Shown: positions 16,849 through 26,774, counted from the stretch's first letter. The stretch: DNA of 36,532 nt from Clostridia bacterium (GCA_017396965.1 JAFQKL010000213.1:1-36532), one strand, 5' to 3'. Notes: generated by a model not told the origin, from the letters alone. Numbers and translations are program-made.

Positions 16849-18793
16849 AGTCATGATGAAGCGGCTTACTCTCGCGGGGCTACAGCAGGAGAAGGAAGCT
16901 GTTCTGAAGCAGCTGGCCTTCTTCGGCGCGGTGGAAGTGCATGACGCCGCCCCTCTGGCATCAGAGGAGGAGGCCGCCCAGTACAAGGCGACGAGCGACG
17001 CACCTCAGTCCAATGAGCTGCGCGACGATCTCGACAAGCTGCAGGGCGCCATCGCCGCACTCTTGCCGCTGGCCCCCAAAAAGGGTATGCTGCAGGCAAA
17101 ACCGCACATCACCCGCCAGGGGATGGAGGATGCCATCAAAAACCGCGAGTCGGTGGTTGCCACCGCTGCGGAGATCATGCGCATCCAGCGGGCTCGCCTT
17201 GCCATCGCGCCGGACACGGCGAAGATGCAGGGCCAGATCGAAGCCCTCACTCCCTGGCTGTCGGTGGACATCCCCTTGGGCAATACCGGCACCAAGCTGG
17301 TGGACATTGTCTACGGGACCATTCCGGCGCTTGCCGATATGCAGGCGCTGCAGGCGAAGCTGTCCGATATGGACTGCTGCCTGACCGAGATCTCCGCCGA
17401 CCAGAGCGCACGCTACTGCATGGTTCTCTTCTATCGGGGTTCCGAGGATGAGTGTATGGCCGTGCTGCGTGAACACTACTTCTCCCGCGTCTCCCTGCGT
17501 GAGTACACATTGACTCCCGCCGAGGAGGTCGAAAGACTGAAAACTGCCATCGAGCAAAACGGCAAGGACTTTGACGCGCTCACGGCAGAGCTCAGTCAGT
17601 ACATCGGCGACCTGTCCCGCCTCCAGGAGCTTGCGGACACACTGTCCGGACGACTCGCCATGAGCGAGATCAGAAACAAGCTGCTGGTGACTGACAAGGC
17701 ATTCTTCCTCACCGGCTTCGTGCCGGTCGACCGCATCGATCAGCTGGAGCAGGGTCTCTCCTCCTTCAGCGTGGCGATCGAGTACGAGGATGTCACCGTT
17801 GAGGACGACCCGCCCGTGCTGCTTAAGAACAGCAAGCTGGTCGAGCCCTTCGAGCTGGTCACCGAGATGTACTCGCTGCCGGTCTACGGCGGCTTTGATC
17901 CCAACTCCTTCGTCGCAGTCTTCTTCTTTATCTTCTTCGGCATCATGCTGGGTGATATCGGCTACGGCGTGATCATGATCATCATCGGCATGCTCCTGCG
18001 CAAAACCGAACCGGAAGAGGGCACCTTCATGGCGAGAGTGTCCATGATTGCCATCCTGGGCGGACTCTCATCCTGTATCGTGGGCTTTATCACGGGCAGC
18101 CTCTTCGGCGACATCCTCTATCAGTTCACGAACACCTTCACCGGCACCGTCATCAATCTCAAGGCCTACTTCAACCCGCTGACCAACCCCATGCCCATGC
18201 TCTTCTTCAGCTGCGGTCTCGGCTTTGTGCATCTGATGATCGGCACCGCCATCAAGTTCTGGCTCTGTCTCAAGGAGAAGGACTACCTGGGCGCCTTTGC
18301 CGATCAGGGGCTTTGGTGGCTGATGTTCATCGGCATCGGTTTGATCTTTGTCAACACCAATGTCGCCTTCATCGTCATCGGCATCGCCTGTGTCGGTCTG
18401 GTCGCGACCCAGGGCCGCCACAAAGAGGGCTTCCTCAGCAAGCTGTGGTCGGGTATCTTGAGCCTGTACAACATCACCAGCTGGCTGGGCGACGTGCTCT
18501 CCTACTCCAGACTGATGGCCCTGATGCTGTCGGGTGCTGTCATTGCGCAGGTCTTCAACTCCATCGCCGTGCTTCTCGGCCCCTCGTTTATCGGCGTGAT
18601 CTTCTTTGCGGTCATCGCTCTGATCGGTCACTCCCTTGCCACCTTCCTCAATGTGCTCGGCGCCTACGTTCACACCAGCCGTCTTCAGTACGTTGAGTTC
18701 TTCGGCAAGTTCTACGATGCCGGAGGCCGTGCCTTCGATCCCTTTAAGGTCAAAACCCAGTATTACAAGCTGATTTCTAAGGAGGAAAAATAA
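16841..18793 (+). CDS. ntpI: V-type ATPase subunit I (membrane stator, a-subunit homologue)
   Basis: The 650-residue protein has an N-terminal cytoplasmic half (about 1-330) with coiled-coil arms that bind the peripheral stalks, and a C-terminal half with about eight membrane helices forming the ion half-channels. The motif LSYSRLMAL holds R557, the likely essential arginine facing the rotor ring carboxylates. GTG 16841 is the annotated start and overlaps subunit G/H; ATGs at 16853 and 16856 are alternatives, the latter giving MKRLTLAGLQQ. It works with the K ring to couple rotation to ion movement. Confidence 0.95.
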   Translation: MAEVMMKRLTLAGLQQEKEAVLKQLAFFGAVEVHDAAPLASEEEAAQYKATSDAPQSNELRDDLDKLQGAIAALLPLAPKKGMLQAKPHITRQGMEDAIKNRESVVATAAEIMRIQRARLAIAPDTAKMQGQIEALTPWLSVDIPLGNTGTKLVDIVYGTIPALADMQALQAKLSDMDCCLTEISADQSARYCMVLFYRGSEDECMAVLREHYFSRVSLREYTLTPAEEVERLKTAIEQNGKDFDALTAELSQYIGDLSRLQELADTLSGRLAMSEIRNKLLVTDKAFFLTGFVPVDRIDQLEQGLSSFSVAIEYEDVTVEDDPPVLLKNSKLVEPFELVTEMYSLPVYGGFDPNSFVAVFFFIFFGIMLGDIGYGVIMIIIGMLLRKTEPEEGTFMARVSMIAILGGLSSCIVGFITGSLFGDILYQFTNTFTGTVINLKAYFNPLTNPMPMLFFSCGLGFVHLMIGTAIKFWLCLKEKDYLGAFADQGLWWLMFIGIGLIFVNTNVAFIVIGIACVGLVATQGRHKEGFLSKLWSGILSLYNITSWLGDVLSYSRLMALMLSGAVIAQVFNSIAVLLGPSFIGVIFFAVIALIGHSLATFLNVLGAYVHTSRLQYVEFFGKFYDAGGRAFDPFKVKTQYYKLISKEEK

Positions 18794-18795
18794 TC

Positions 18796-19275
18796 ATGTT
18801 TGAGCTCAATGGAATCGTTTTCGCTATGCTTGGTGCCGCGCTGGCTTCGGGTCTCGCCGGTACCGGTTCTGCTATGGGCTGCGGCGTCGCCGGTGAGGCG
18901 GGCGCGGGCGTCATCGCTGAGGATCCTTCCAAGTTCGGCGCCACCCTTCTGCTCCAGGCTCTCCCCGGCACCCAGGGCATTTACGGCACCCTCATGGCCT
19001 TCCTCGTTCTCAACAAGATCGGCGCCATCTCCGGCAATTTCGTCACCATCGACGCGGCCACCGGCCTGATGCTCCTCTTCTCCTGCCTGCCCATCGCCAT
19101 CGCCGGCTGGACCTCCGGCTATGCTCAGGGTAAGACCGCTGCCGCTGGTATCGTCATGGTCGGCAAGCGCCCCTCCGAAGCTGCCAAGGGCATGATCTAC
19201 GCCGCCATGGTTGAGACCTACGCGGTTCTCGCCCTGCTCATCTCCTTCCTCGCCTTCATCAACATCCCCGTTTAA
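18796..19275 (+). CDS. ntpK: V-type ATPase subunit K (rotor ring), Na+-type
   Basis: The 159-residue proteolipid has four membrane helices formed by duplication of a two-helix hairpin. The ion-binding carboxylate is E140 in VETYAVLALL. The other residues that bind sodium in the E. hirae NtpK ring (L61, T64, Q65, Q110, E139 there) are all matched in position and spacing: L56, T59 and Q60 in LPGTQGIYG, Q111 in GYAQGKT, and E140. Y63 matches the nearby tyrosine. This supports a Na+-pumping or Na+-driven enzyme. AAGGAGG lies just ahead of the ATG, and the gene follows subunit I by 2 nt. Confidence 0.95.
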   Translation: MFELNGIVFAMLGAALASGLAGTGSAMGCGVAGEAGAGVIAEDPSKFGATLLLQALPGTQGIYGTLMAFLVLNKIGAISGNFVTIDAATGLMLLFSCLPIAIAGWTSGYAQGKTAAAGIVMVGKRPSEAAKGMIYAAMVETYAVLALLISFLAFINIPV

Positions 19276-19305
19276 TCGGTATTCGGACAAAACAGATTGG
19301 AAGTG

Positions 19306-19878
19306 ATGCACTTGAAAGGTATGGAGAATATTGTCGGCCGTATCCTGGCTGACGCTGAGACCTCCGCTGCCGAGATCAAGGCCCAGTCCGATGCCGCCGT
19401 CGCCGAGGTGATGGCCGCTGCCAACACCCAGGCCGAGCAGGTGTATGCTCAGGGTCTCAAGTCCGCCAAGGCAGAGGTGGAAAACGTCCTGCTGCGCGGC
19501 AAGTCCATGGCCGACCTCGAAGGTCGCAAGGCGCTGCTCACCGCCCGTCAGTCGGTGATTGACGAGGCGTTTGCCGCCGCTGTGGAACAGCTGCAGAAGA
19601 AGCGTAAGGACAAAGATGGTTATGCCAAGCTGCTGGCTGACCTGGCCAAGCCCCATCTGAAGGGCGACAGTGCCGTGGTTGTGGACAAGGCCGACTTTGA
19701 GCTGATCGGCGCTGCCCTCAAGCAGGCGCTGGGCTGCGATGTCTCGTCTGCCGACCTGCCCTCCGGCGGTCTGGTGGTCAAGAGCGGCGGCATCGAGTTG
19801 AATCTGACCTTTACGGCGCTGCTCCGTCAGTACCGTGAGCAGCTGGAGCAGGCGGTGGCATCCGTTCTGTTCCAGTAA
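19306..19878 (+). CDS. ntpE: V-type ATPase subunit E (peripheral stalk)
   Basis: The 190-residue protein has a long N-terminal alpha-helix rich in Ala/Glu (pairing with subunit G/H) and a C-terminal globular domain that caps the catalytic head, including the hydrophobic SGGLVVKSGGIELNLTF stretch characteristic of the family. The start is uncertain: ATG 19306 has GGAAG very close; TTG 19312 (MKGMENIV) has better spacing from the same site; TTG 19297 is also in frame. Together with G/H it forms the stator that resists head rotation. Confidence 0.92.
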   Translation: MHLKGMENIVGRILADAETSAAEIKAQSDAAVAEVMAAANTQAEQVYAQGLKSAKAEVENVLLRGKSMADLEGRKALLTARQSVIDEAFAAAVEQLQKKRKDKDGYAKLLADLAKPHLKGDSAVVVDKADFELIGAALKQALGCDVSSADLPSGGLVVKSGGIELNLTFTALLRQYREQLEQAVASVLFQ

Positions 19879-19895
19879 AGGGAGGAGGAGACACG

Positions 19896-20894
19896 ATGTC
19901 AAAAAAGAACAAACCCCTTGATTTTTTAATGATATCGGGTCGCATTAAAAGCAGAGAGGTCCGTCTGGTGGACGATCAGACGGTGGATAAGCTCATCGAA
20001 GCGCCGGACTGGGCGGAGGTGCTCAAGATCCTGGCCGAACGCGGGTACGACGTTTCGGGGCTGACCGGAGAGGAAAAGAACCTGGCTGCGCAGCTGTGCG
20101 AGAGAGACCGCGCCGAGACGGCGGCGGTCGCCAAATCCGCCGGCGCCGGTATGTTCGACTGTTTCCTCTACTCCAACGATTACCACAACCTCAAGGTGGC
20201 TTTGAAAAATGAGCTGCTGAGCGAGCCGAGAGAGATTTACATGACCGGCGGCAGCGTGCCGGTGGAAGAACTGAGAGAAGCCGTCCGCACCCGCGAGTAC
20301 AAGGCGCTGACCGATCTCATGGCCCGCGGCGTCGCCGAGGCGCTGGAGACCAGCAACCGCACCGGCAATTCCCAGTTCATCGATATCGTACTGGACCGCT
20401 ACTGCTTCCGCGATATGACTGCTGCCGCGGAAAAGGTCGGCAATGCGTTCCTGTCGGGCTATGTCAGAACGCTGATCGACGTTGCCAATGTCAAGGCGCT
20501 GCTGCGTCTTCGCAAGATGGGCAAGTCGCCGGAGTTTGCGGCGCTGGTCTTCTTCGAGGGCGGCAATGCCTCTCCCGAGCGTTTCACCGCGGCGTACACG
20601 GCCACGGATGACGAGCTTCCCAACCTGCTGGGCGGCGCTGCCGACCTGATGCAGAAGGCGCTTGCCGAGCTCTCGGGCGGCGGCGGTATGTCGGGCTTTG
20701 AGCTGTTCTGCGACAACTACCTGATGGACTACATCAAGAACGCCAAGTTTGTTCCCTACGGCGCCGAGGTGCCGATGGCATACCTGCTGGCCAAGGAGAC
20801 CGAGTACAAGGTCGTCTCCATGATCATCGCGGGCCGCCAGACCGGTCTCGATGCCCAATCCATTAAAGAAAGGTTGAGAGCGCTGTATGTATAA
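19896..20894 (+). CDS. ntpC: V-type ATPase subunit C (d-type socket)
   Basis: The 332-residue, mostly alpha-helical protein without membrane segments matches the funnel-shaped C/d subunit that sits on the K ring and holds the central stalk. Family features include the early FLMISGRIKSREVRLVD stretch and the C-terminal AYLLAKETEYKVVSMIIAGR. GGGAGGAGG precedes the ATG. Its end overlaps the start of subunit F by 8 nt, indicating coupled translation of two parts of the central stalk. Confidence 0.92.
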   Translation: MSKKNKPLDFLMISGRIKSREVRLVDDQTVDKLIEAPDWAEVLKILAERGYDVSGLTGEEKNLAAQLCERDRAETAAVAKSAGAGMFDCFLYSNDYHNLKVALKNELLSEPREIYMTGGSVPVEELREAVRTREYKALTDLMARGVAEALETSNRTGNSQFIDIVLDRYCFRDMTAAAEKVGNAFLSGYVRTLIDVANVKALLRLRKMGKSPEFAALVFFEGGNASPERFTAAYTATDDELPNLLGGAADLMQKALAELSGGGGMSGFELFCDNYLMDYIKNAKFVPYGAEVPMAYLLAKETEYKVVSMIIAGRQTGLDAQSIKERLRALYV

Positions 20895-21201
20895 GATCGG
20901 TGTTATCGGCGATCGTGATTCCGTACAGGGTTTTACGGCTCTTGGCCTGACTACCTTTGCGGTTTCCGACGCCGATGAGGCGAAGGATATCCTGAGAAGC
21001 CCCGAGGCGGCGGAGTATGCGGTGCTCTTTATCACGGAGCAGCTGGCGGCCGAGTGTGAGCACGCCATCGCTCTGCACCGGTACAACCGTACTCCCGCCG
21101 TGATCCTGATTCCCGGCAAGGACGGCAGTCTGGGAATCGGTCTCTCCAACGTGGGCAAGCGCGTGGAAAAGGCCGTCGGCTCCAATATCCTTGGAGACTA
21201 A
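20887..21201 (+). CDS. ntpG: V-type ATPase subunit F (central stalk)
   Basis: The 104-residue protein begins MYKIGVIGDRDSVQGF, the classic start of subunit F, and has the Rossmann-like alternating pattern of this small central-stalk protein. It binds subunit D and modulates ATPase activity. The ATG lies within the last codons of subunit C. Naming differs between systems (AtpF; NtpG in Enterococcus). Confidence 0.92.
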   Translation: MYKIGVIGDRDSVQGFTALGLTTFAVSDADEAKDILRSPEAAEYAVLFITEQLAAECEHAIALHRYNRTPAVILIPGKDGSLGIGLSNVGKRVEKAVGSNILGD

Positions 21202-21219
21202 GAGAAAGATGGTGAGTGT

Positions 21220-22986
21220 ATGATTGAAGGAAAAGTCATAAAGATCGCCGGTCCTCTGGTGGTCGCTTCCGGCATGCGCGAGGCCAACATCAAGGACGTT
21301 GTGCACGTCGGCGCTGCCCGACTCATCGGTGAGATCCTTGAGATGCGCGGCGACGAGGCTTCCATTCAGGTCTATGAGGAAACTGCCGGCCTGAAGCCCG
21401 GTGACGTGGTCGTCTCCACCGGTGCCCCCCTGTCCGTTGAGCTGGCCCCCGGTCTGATCGGCGGTATCTTCGACGGCATCCAGCGTTCGCTGGTCGCCAT
21501 CAAGGACGTTGCCGGTACCAACCTGCACAAGGGCGTTGATGTCAAGGCGCTCGACCGTGAGAAGAAGTGGCACTTTGTGCCGGTTGCCAAGGTCGGCGAC
21601 AAGGTCGGCCCCGGTGACGTTCTCGGTACGGTTCAGGAAACTGGTCCCGTTCTCCACAAGATCATGGTTCCCCTCGGCACCGAGGGTACCGTTGCCTCCA
21701 TCAAGGAAGGCGACTTCACTGTCGTTGAGACCATCGCTGTGGTCAAGACCGACAAGGGCGATGTCAACCTGCCCATGCTGCAGAGCACGCCCGTCCGTAA
21801 CCCCCGTCCCTACAAGCAGAAGCTGATGCCCGAGCGTCCCATGACCACCGGTCAGCGCGTTATCGACACGCTGTTCCCCGTGGCCAAGGGCGGCACCGCG
21901 GCTGTCCCCGGCCCCTTCGGCTCCGGCAAGACCGTTGTGCAGCACGCTCTGGCCAAGTGGTCTGACGTGGACGTCGTTATCTACATCGGCTGCGGCGAGC
22001 GCGGCAACGAGATGACCGACGTTCTTCGTGAGTTCCCCGAGCTGATCGACCCCCGCACCGGCGAGTCCCTGATGAACAGAACCGTTCTGATCGCCAACAC
22101 CTCCGATATGCCCGTTGCCGCCCGTGAGGCCTCCATCTACACCGGTATCACCATCGCCGAGTACTTCCGCGACATGGGTTACTCGGTCGCCATCATGGCC
22201 GACTCCACCTCCCGCTGGGCCGAGGCTCTGCGTGAGATGTCCGGCCGTCTCGAGGAGATGCCCGGTGAAGAAGGTTACCCCGCCTACCTGACCTCCCGTC
22301 TCGCTCAGTTCTACGAGCGCGCCGGCCGCGTCAAGTGCCTGGGTGCCGACGGCCGCGAGGGCGAGCTGACCGCCATCGGCGCCGTGTCCCCCGCCGGCGG
22401 TGATATCTCCGAGCCCGTTGCGCAGGCCACCCTGCGTATCGTCAAGGTGTTCTGGAGCCTCGACTCCGCCCTTGCTTACAAGCGTCACTTCCCCGCCATC
22501 AACTGGCTGTCCTCCCACTCCCTGTACGCGGACGACATGGGCAAGTGGCTCAACACCAACATCGATGAGAACTGGACCAAGCTTCGCGGCCGCGCCATGA
22601 GCCTGCTGCAGCAGGAGGCTGAGCTTGAGGAAATGGTTCAGCTGGTCGGCGTTGACGCGCTGTCCGCTGAAGACCGTATGGTCCTCGAGGTCTCCCGCTC
22701 CATCCGTGAGGACTACATCCAGCAGAACGCCTTCGATGACAACGATGCCTACTCCACCTTCGACAAGCAGTTCAAGATGCTCAAGCTTGTGCTCAGCTAC
22801 TACGACGCCGGTATCGACGCCCTCAAGAAGGGTGCCCAGCTCGACGATCTGATCAACCTCAAGGCCCGTGAGCGCATCGCCCGTGCCAAGGCTGTTCCGC
22901 AGGAGCAGGTCGACGCGGCTTACGCCGAGATCGAGCGCGAGATGCTCGCTGAGATGGCTTCGGTGATCGGAAAGGAGGAGGACTAA
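21220..22986 (+). CDS. ntpA: V-type ATPase catalytic subunit A
   Basis: The 588-residue protein hydrolyses or makes ATP at the A/B interfaces. The Walker A loop is GPFGSGKT (231-238); the catalytic glutamate region is GCGERGNEM; and the 'non-homologous' insert that separates A from F1-beta is present before the P-loop (about 110-200, with [19 protein letters not shown]). Length is normal for the family. The ribosome site (GGTGAG) is weak. Codon use is shifted compared with most neighbours, with more CGT for arginine and GTT for valine, as expected for a highly expressed gene. Confidence 0.97.
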   Translation: MIEGKVIKIAGPLVVASGMREANIKDVVHVGAARLIGEILEMRGDEASIQVYEETAGLKPGDVVVSTGAPLSVELAPGLIGGIFDGIQRSLVAIKDVAGTNLHKGVDVKALDREKKWHFVPVAKVGDKVGPGDVLGTVQETGPVLHKIMVPLGTEGTVASIKEGDFTVVETIAVVKTDKGDVNLPMLQSTPVRNPRPYKQKLMPERPMTTGQRVIDTLFPVAKGGTAAVPGPFGSGKTVVQHALAKWSDVDVVIYIGCGERGNEMTDVLREFPELIDPRTGESLMNRTVLIANTSDMPVAAREASIYTGITIAEYFRDMGYSVAIMADSTSRWAEALREMSGRLEEMPGEEGYPAYLTSRLAQFYERAGRVKCLGADGREGELTAIGAVSPAGGDISEPVAQATLRIVKVFWSLDSALAYKRHFPAINWLSSHSLYADDMGKWLNTNIDENWTKLRGRAMSLLQQEAELEEMVQLVGVDALSAEDRMVLEVSRSIREDYIQQNAFDDNDAYSTFDKQFKMLKLVLSYYDAGIDALKKGAQLDDLINLKARERIARAKAVPQEQVDAAYAEIEREMLAEMASVIGKEED

Positions 22987-22987
22987 T

Positions 22988-24364
22988 ATGCCCAGAGAAT
23001 ACAGAACCATTCAGGAGGTCTCCGGTCCTCTGATGCTCATCAAGCAGGTCGAGGACGTCGCGTATGACGAGCTCGGCGAGATCGAGCTGGCCAGCGGCGA
23101 AATCCGTCGCTGCAAGGTCCTGCAGGTTGAGGGCGACAACGTCCTGGTGCAGCTGTTCGAGGCCAACGCCGGCCTGAACTTAAGCTCTGCCAAGGTTCGT
23201 TTCCTCGGCCGCTCCCTGGACCTGCCCGTGTCCCAGGATATGCTGGGCCGCGTCTTCTCCGGCATGGGTGACCCCATCGACGATGGCCCCGCCATCATCG
23301 CCGACAAGCGCATGGACATCAACGGCGTTCCGATCAACCCCGCTGCCAGACAGTACCCCGCTGAGTTCATCCAGACCGGTGTCTCCGCCATCGACGGCCT
23401 GAACACCCTGGTCCGTGGACAGAAGCTGCCCATCTTCTCCTGCTCCGGTCTGCCCCATGCGAACCTCGCTGCGCAGATCGCCCGTCAGGCCCGCGTGCTG
23501 GGTGGTCAGTCCAACTTCGCCGTTGTGTTCGCCGCCATCGGCATCACCTTCGAAGAGTCCGAGTTCTTTATCTCCGACTTCCGCCGCACCGGCGCGATCG
23601 ACAGAACCGTCCTCTTCATCAACCTGGCCGACGACCCGGCCATCGAGCGTATTTCCACTCCGCGTATGGCGCTGACCGCTGCCGAGTACCTCGCTTTCGA
23701 GTGCGGTATGCACGTTCTCGTCATTCTCACCGATATTACCAACTACGCCGAGGCTCTGCGTGAGGTCTCCGCCGCCCGTAAGGAAGTTCCCGGCCGCCGT
23801 GGCTACCCCGGCAACCTGTACTCTGACCTTGCGACCATGTACGAGCGCGCCGGCCGTCAGCTTGGTAAGAAGGGCTCCATCACCATGATCCCCATCCTCA
23901 CCATGCCTGAGGACGACAAGACCCATCCCATCCCCGACCTCACCGGCTACATTACCGAGGGCCAGATCATTCTGTCCCGTGAGCTGGACCGTAAGGGCGT
24001 CACCCCGCCCATCGACGTTCTGCCCTCCCTGTCCCGTCTGAAGGATAAGGGTATCGGTGCCGGCAAGACCCGTGAGGACCACGCCAACACCATGAACCAG
24101 CTCTTCGCCGCTTACTCCCGTGGTAAGGACGCCAAGGAGCTGATGTCGATTCTTGGTGAAGCGGCGCTGTCTGACGTTGATAAGCTCTATGCCAAGTTCG
24201 CCGAGGAGTTTGAGGAGAAGTACGTCTCGCAGGGCTTTGAAACCAACCGCTCCATCGAGGAGACCCTGGAAATTGGCTGGCAGCTTCTCTCCATCCTGCC
24301 CAAGAGCGAGCTCAAGCGTATCAAGCAGGAGTACATTGAGAAGTACCATCCCATCAAGGATTAA
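22988..24364 (+). CDS. ntpB: V-type ATPase regulatory subunit B
   Basis: The 458-residue noncatalytic head subunit alternates with A. As normal for subunit B, the P-loop position is replaced by [18 protein letters not shown] and there is no Walker A motif. The [10 protein letters not shown] stretch carries the arginine finger that completes the catalytic site of A. It starts one base after the stop of A, with AAAGGAGGAC upstream, and shares the same highly expressed codon pattern. Confidence 0.97.
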   Translation: MPREYRTIQEVSGPLMLIKQVEDVAYDELGEIELASGEIRRCKVLQVEGDNVLVQLFEANAGLNLSSAKVRFLGRSLDLPVSQDMLGRVFSGMGDPIDDGPAIIADKRMDINGVPINPAARQYPAEFIQTGVSAIDGLNTLVRGQKLPIFSCSGLPHANLAAQIARQARVLGGQSNFAVVFAAIGITFEESEFFISDFRRTGAIDRTVLFINLADDPAIERISTPRMALTAAEYLAFECGMHVLVILTDITNYAEALREVSAARKEVPGRRGYPGNLYSDLATMYERAGRQLGKKGSITMIPILTMPEDDKTHPIPDLTGYITEGQIILSRELDRKGVTPPIDVLPSLSRLKDKGIGAGKTREDHANTMNQLFAAYSRGKDAKELMSILGEAALSDVDKLYAKFAEEFEEKYVSQGFETNRSIEETLEIGWQLLSILPKSELKRIKQEYIEKYHPIKD

Positions 24365-24379
24365 GGGGGGAGCGTATCC

Positions 24380-25057
24380 GTGGCGAGATTAAACGTCAAC
24401 CCCACCCGTCAGGAGATGGCGCGCCTGAAGAAGCGTCTGAAGACTGCGCAGCGCGGCCATAAGCTCCTCAAGGACATGCGCGACGAGATGATGATGCAGT
24501 TCCTGGAACTGGTCCGCAAAAACCGCGCGCTGCGCACCTCCGTGGAGCAGAAGCTCATGCGGGCCCACGGCAGCTTTGTGCTCGCCGCCGCCTCCATGAG
24601 TGAAGAGAGCATGGCCGAGGCCCTGATGTGCCCCCGTCAGACCGTTTCGGTCGACGTGGATGTGAAAAACATCATGTCGGTCAACGTCCCTGTTTTCAAC
24701 TTCAGCACTTCTGGTGACAGCAGTGACATCTACCCCTACGGCTTCGGTTTCACCTCCGGCGAGCTGGACAACGCTGTCTTCTCGCTGGGCGACGTGCTGA
24801 CCGAGCTGCTGGAGCTGGCTCAGATGGAGAAATCCGCTGAGCTGATGAGCGACGAGATTGAGAAGACCCGTCGTCGCGTCAACGCGCTGGAATACGTCAC
24901 CATTCCCGATCTGCAGGAGACCATTCGCTACATCAAGATGAAGCTGGAAGAGAACGAGCGCGGCAACACGACTCGACTCATGAAGGTCAAGGATATGATG
25001 CTGCAGGAACAGCTTGAGGCTTCTCAGGCTGCCCGCGAGGCGAGACTGGCTCAGTAG
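24380..25057 (+). CDS. ntpD: V-type ATPase subunit D (central rotor shaft)
   Basis: The 225-residue protein has long N- and C-terminal helices that form the coiled-coil axle through the A3B3 head, starting with the family hallmark NPTRQEMARLKKRLKTAQRG. It pairs with subunit F and sits in the C socket. The start is GTG 24380 with GGGGGGAG upstream. It is the last gene of the operon, followed 30 bp later by a strong terminator. Confidence 0.95.
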   Translation: MARLNVNPTRQEMARLKKRLKTAQRGHKLLKDMRDEMMMQFLELVRKNRALRTSVEQKLMRAHGSFVLAAASMSEESMAEALMCPRQTVSVDVDVKNIMSVNVPVFNFSTSGDSSDIYPYGFGFTSGELDNAVFSLGDVLTELLELAQMEKSAELMSDEIEKTRRRVNALEYVTIPDLQETIRYIKMKLEENERGNTTRLMKVKDMMLQEQLEASQAAREARLAQ

Positions 25058-25089
25058 ATCATTCAGGCAGGCGAAAAGGCTGTTTGCCG

Positions 25090-25131
25090 AGTCCCTGCGC
25101 TGCCGTTCCCGGCGGCGCAGGGACTTTTTTT
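25090..25131 (+). terminator. Strong intrinsic terminator of the V-ATPase operon
   Basis: A stem of about 16 bp (25090-25105 with 25110-25125, one G-T pair) is followed by a T run. This is one of the longest stems in the window and closes the nine-gene operon. Confidence 0.93.
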
Positions 25132-25165
25132 CCCAGCAACATACCAGGACAAGGAGGCGAGGACC

Positions 25166-26749
25166 CTGAGCAAGCTCAAACGCGGCACCTTCATCGCGAT
25201 CACCCTGCTGCTGCTCTGCGGCTACTTCGCCGCCTTTCTCCTCATCAACTTCGAGGGCTTTGAACGCTTCTGCACTGCCGATATGTACGGCGATCTCTAC
25301 CTCACCCGCCTCATGTGGGAGGAGAAAAGCCTCTTTCCCGACAGCTGGGTGTTCGGCAACCAGTTCTATGTCCTCACCACCCCCGTCCTCGCAGCCCTGA
25401 TCTACGGGATCTGCGGCAGCATCAACCTCTCAATGGCCCTTGCCACCACCGTTATGACGGTGCTGATTCTCCTCTCCTTCTGGTGGATGCTCGCCCCCTT
25501 TGCCGAGCCCCGCCGTATCCTGGTGGGAGAGGCGCTGATGGTGGCCGGCACCATCGGTCCCTCGATTGTCGACACCATCGAAGGACAGCTCTTTTACCTC
25601 ATGGCCAGTTACTACGCCGGCTACCTCATTATCCTCTTCCTCGTCTTCGGCGTCTACCTCCGCCTCATGACCCGCGAAGATGCCGGCATCGTCCTGCCCA
25701 TGTTCTGCCTTGCAGCCAGCTTTGCCACCGGGATGCAGAGCCTGCGCCAGACTGCCATCATGGTCATTCCCCTCTGCGGCTTCGAACTCCTGCGCCTCAT
25801 CGGCTGGCTGCGGGTCAACAAGACCTTCCCCGATCTCGACAACTGGGGTTGCAGTCTCTTTGCCGTCAGCTGTACCGTCGCCAACCTCATGGGCTGCCTG
25901 GTCATCTTCCTCGTCGATCCGCCCAACATCAGCATCTACGGCACCCTGACCTTCCGCCCGCTGCGGGATATCCTCCCCAGCGCCCTGCACGCCTTCCGCG
26001 CCCTGCGCAGCATCACCGGCCTGCGCTATCTGCTGGAAGGGAAGTGGGTCTTCGGCCTCATGGCGGTCGGCATGATTCTTCTCGTCTGGCGGGTGGGACG
26101 CCACTGCTCCCGCTACAGCCAGTTCGACCGCGAAGCCCTGCCCGCCCTCTACTGCCTGCTGTTCCTCTCCGTCCTCACCATCCTGCTCATCGGCACCTTC
26201 ATGGACATCAATCTCCGCTCGATCTACCTCTTCCCCTGGTACCCCCTGCTCGCCGTCTCCGGCGTGATGATCAGCAAAGAGGCCGGGGGCAGGGGAGCGC
26301 TGGCGTTGTTTTTGCTGATGGGTACCAATCTCTACTGCAGCTATTTCAGCTGCGTGGAACAGGTGATCAACAAGGATCCGTGGTACCTTGATGAACACGT
26401 CGAGATGGTGCTGGACAGCGGCTGCGACATCCTCTACGGCAGCTGGTACTACGTCTGCCCCATCGCCGCCGCCACCGACGGCGAGGTTGTCGCCGGCGCC
26501 TGGTACACCGAGATGTGCGGGATCCTCGGCTATATCAACCCCCAGGATATCTACAGCGAACGGGACAACAAAAAAGCCCTCTACCTCGTCAGCTACGGAG
26601 AGAGCGACCTTTTCCTCGAACACGCCGACCGCATGGGTGCCAAGCTGACCATGGTGGACAAAACCAAAACCGGCTCCTTCGCCCTCTACCGCAGCGACAT
26701 TCAACTGATGTATGAAACCCAAGGGCCAACCGAAGGCCCCCTCTCATAA
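25166..26749 (+). CDS. Polytopic membrane protein of unknown function, probable CTG start
   Basis: Read from CTG 25166 the protein has 527 residues with about ten membrane helices (first: FIAITLLLLCGYFAAFLLI) and a soluble C-terminal region of about 120 residues. The first outer loop (CTADMYGDLYLTRLMWEE) places acidic residues where GT-C glycosyltransferases have theirs, so a GT39-like sugar transferase is possible but unproven. Start choice: AAGGAGG (25151-25157) is 8 nt from CTG 25166; no ATG, GTG or TTG occurs in frame before ATG 25283. That ATG has no ribosome site and would delete the first membrane helix. No clear promoter is seen after the terminator at 25131. Confidence 0.75.
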   Translation: MSKLKRGTFIAITLLLLCGYFAAFLLINFEGFERFCTADMYGDLYLTRLMWEEKSLFPDSWVFGNQFYVLTTPVLAALIYGICGSINLSMALATTVMTVLILLSFWWMLAPFAEPRRILVGEALMVAGTIGPSIVDTIEGQLFYLMASYYAGYLIILFLVFGVYLRLMTREDAGIVLPMFCLAASFATGMQSLRQTAIMVIPLCGFELLRLIGWLRVNKTFPDLDNWGCSLFAVSCTVANLMGCLVIFLVDPPNISIYGTLTFRPLRDILPSALHAFRALRSITGLRYLLEGKWVFGLMAVGMILLVWRVGRHCSRYSQFDREALPALYCLLFLSVLTILLIGTFMDINLRSIYLFPWYPLLAVSGVMISKEAGGRGALALFLLMGTNLYCSYFSCVEQVINKDPWYLDEHVEMVLDSGCDILYGSWYYVCPIAAATDGEVVAGAWYTEMCGILGYINPQDIYSERDNKKALYLVSYGESDLFLEHADRMGAKLTMVDKTKTGSFALYRSDIQLMYETQGPTEGPLS

Positions 26750-26774
26750 TCCACAATCAAAAGGAGGAATTCCC

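Noticed and set aside
20863-23010. Long antisense reading frames over V-ATPase subunits A and B (up to 715 codons)
   Set aside because: They mirror GC-rich codon structure of the true genes; compositions are unlike real proteins and the sense proteins are unmistakable.
22988-24364. Missing Walker A motif in V-ATPase subunit B
   Set aside because: Subunit B is noncatalytic and normally lacks it, so this is not a defect.
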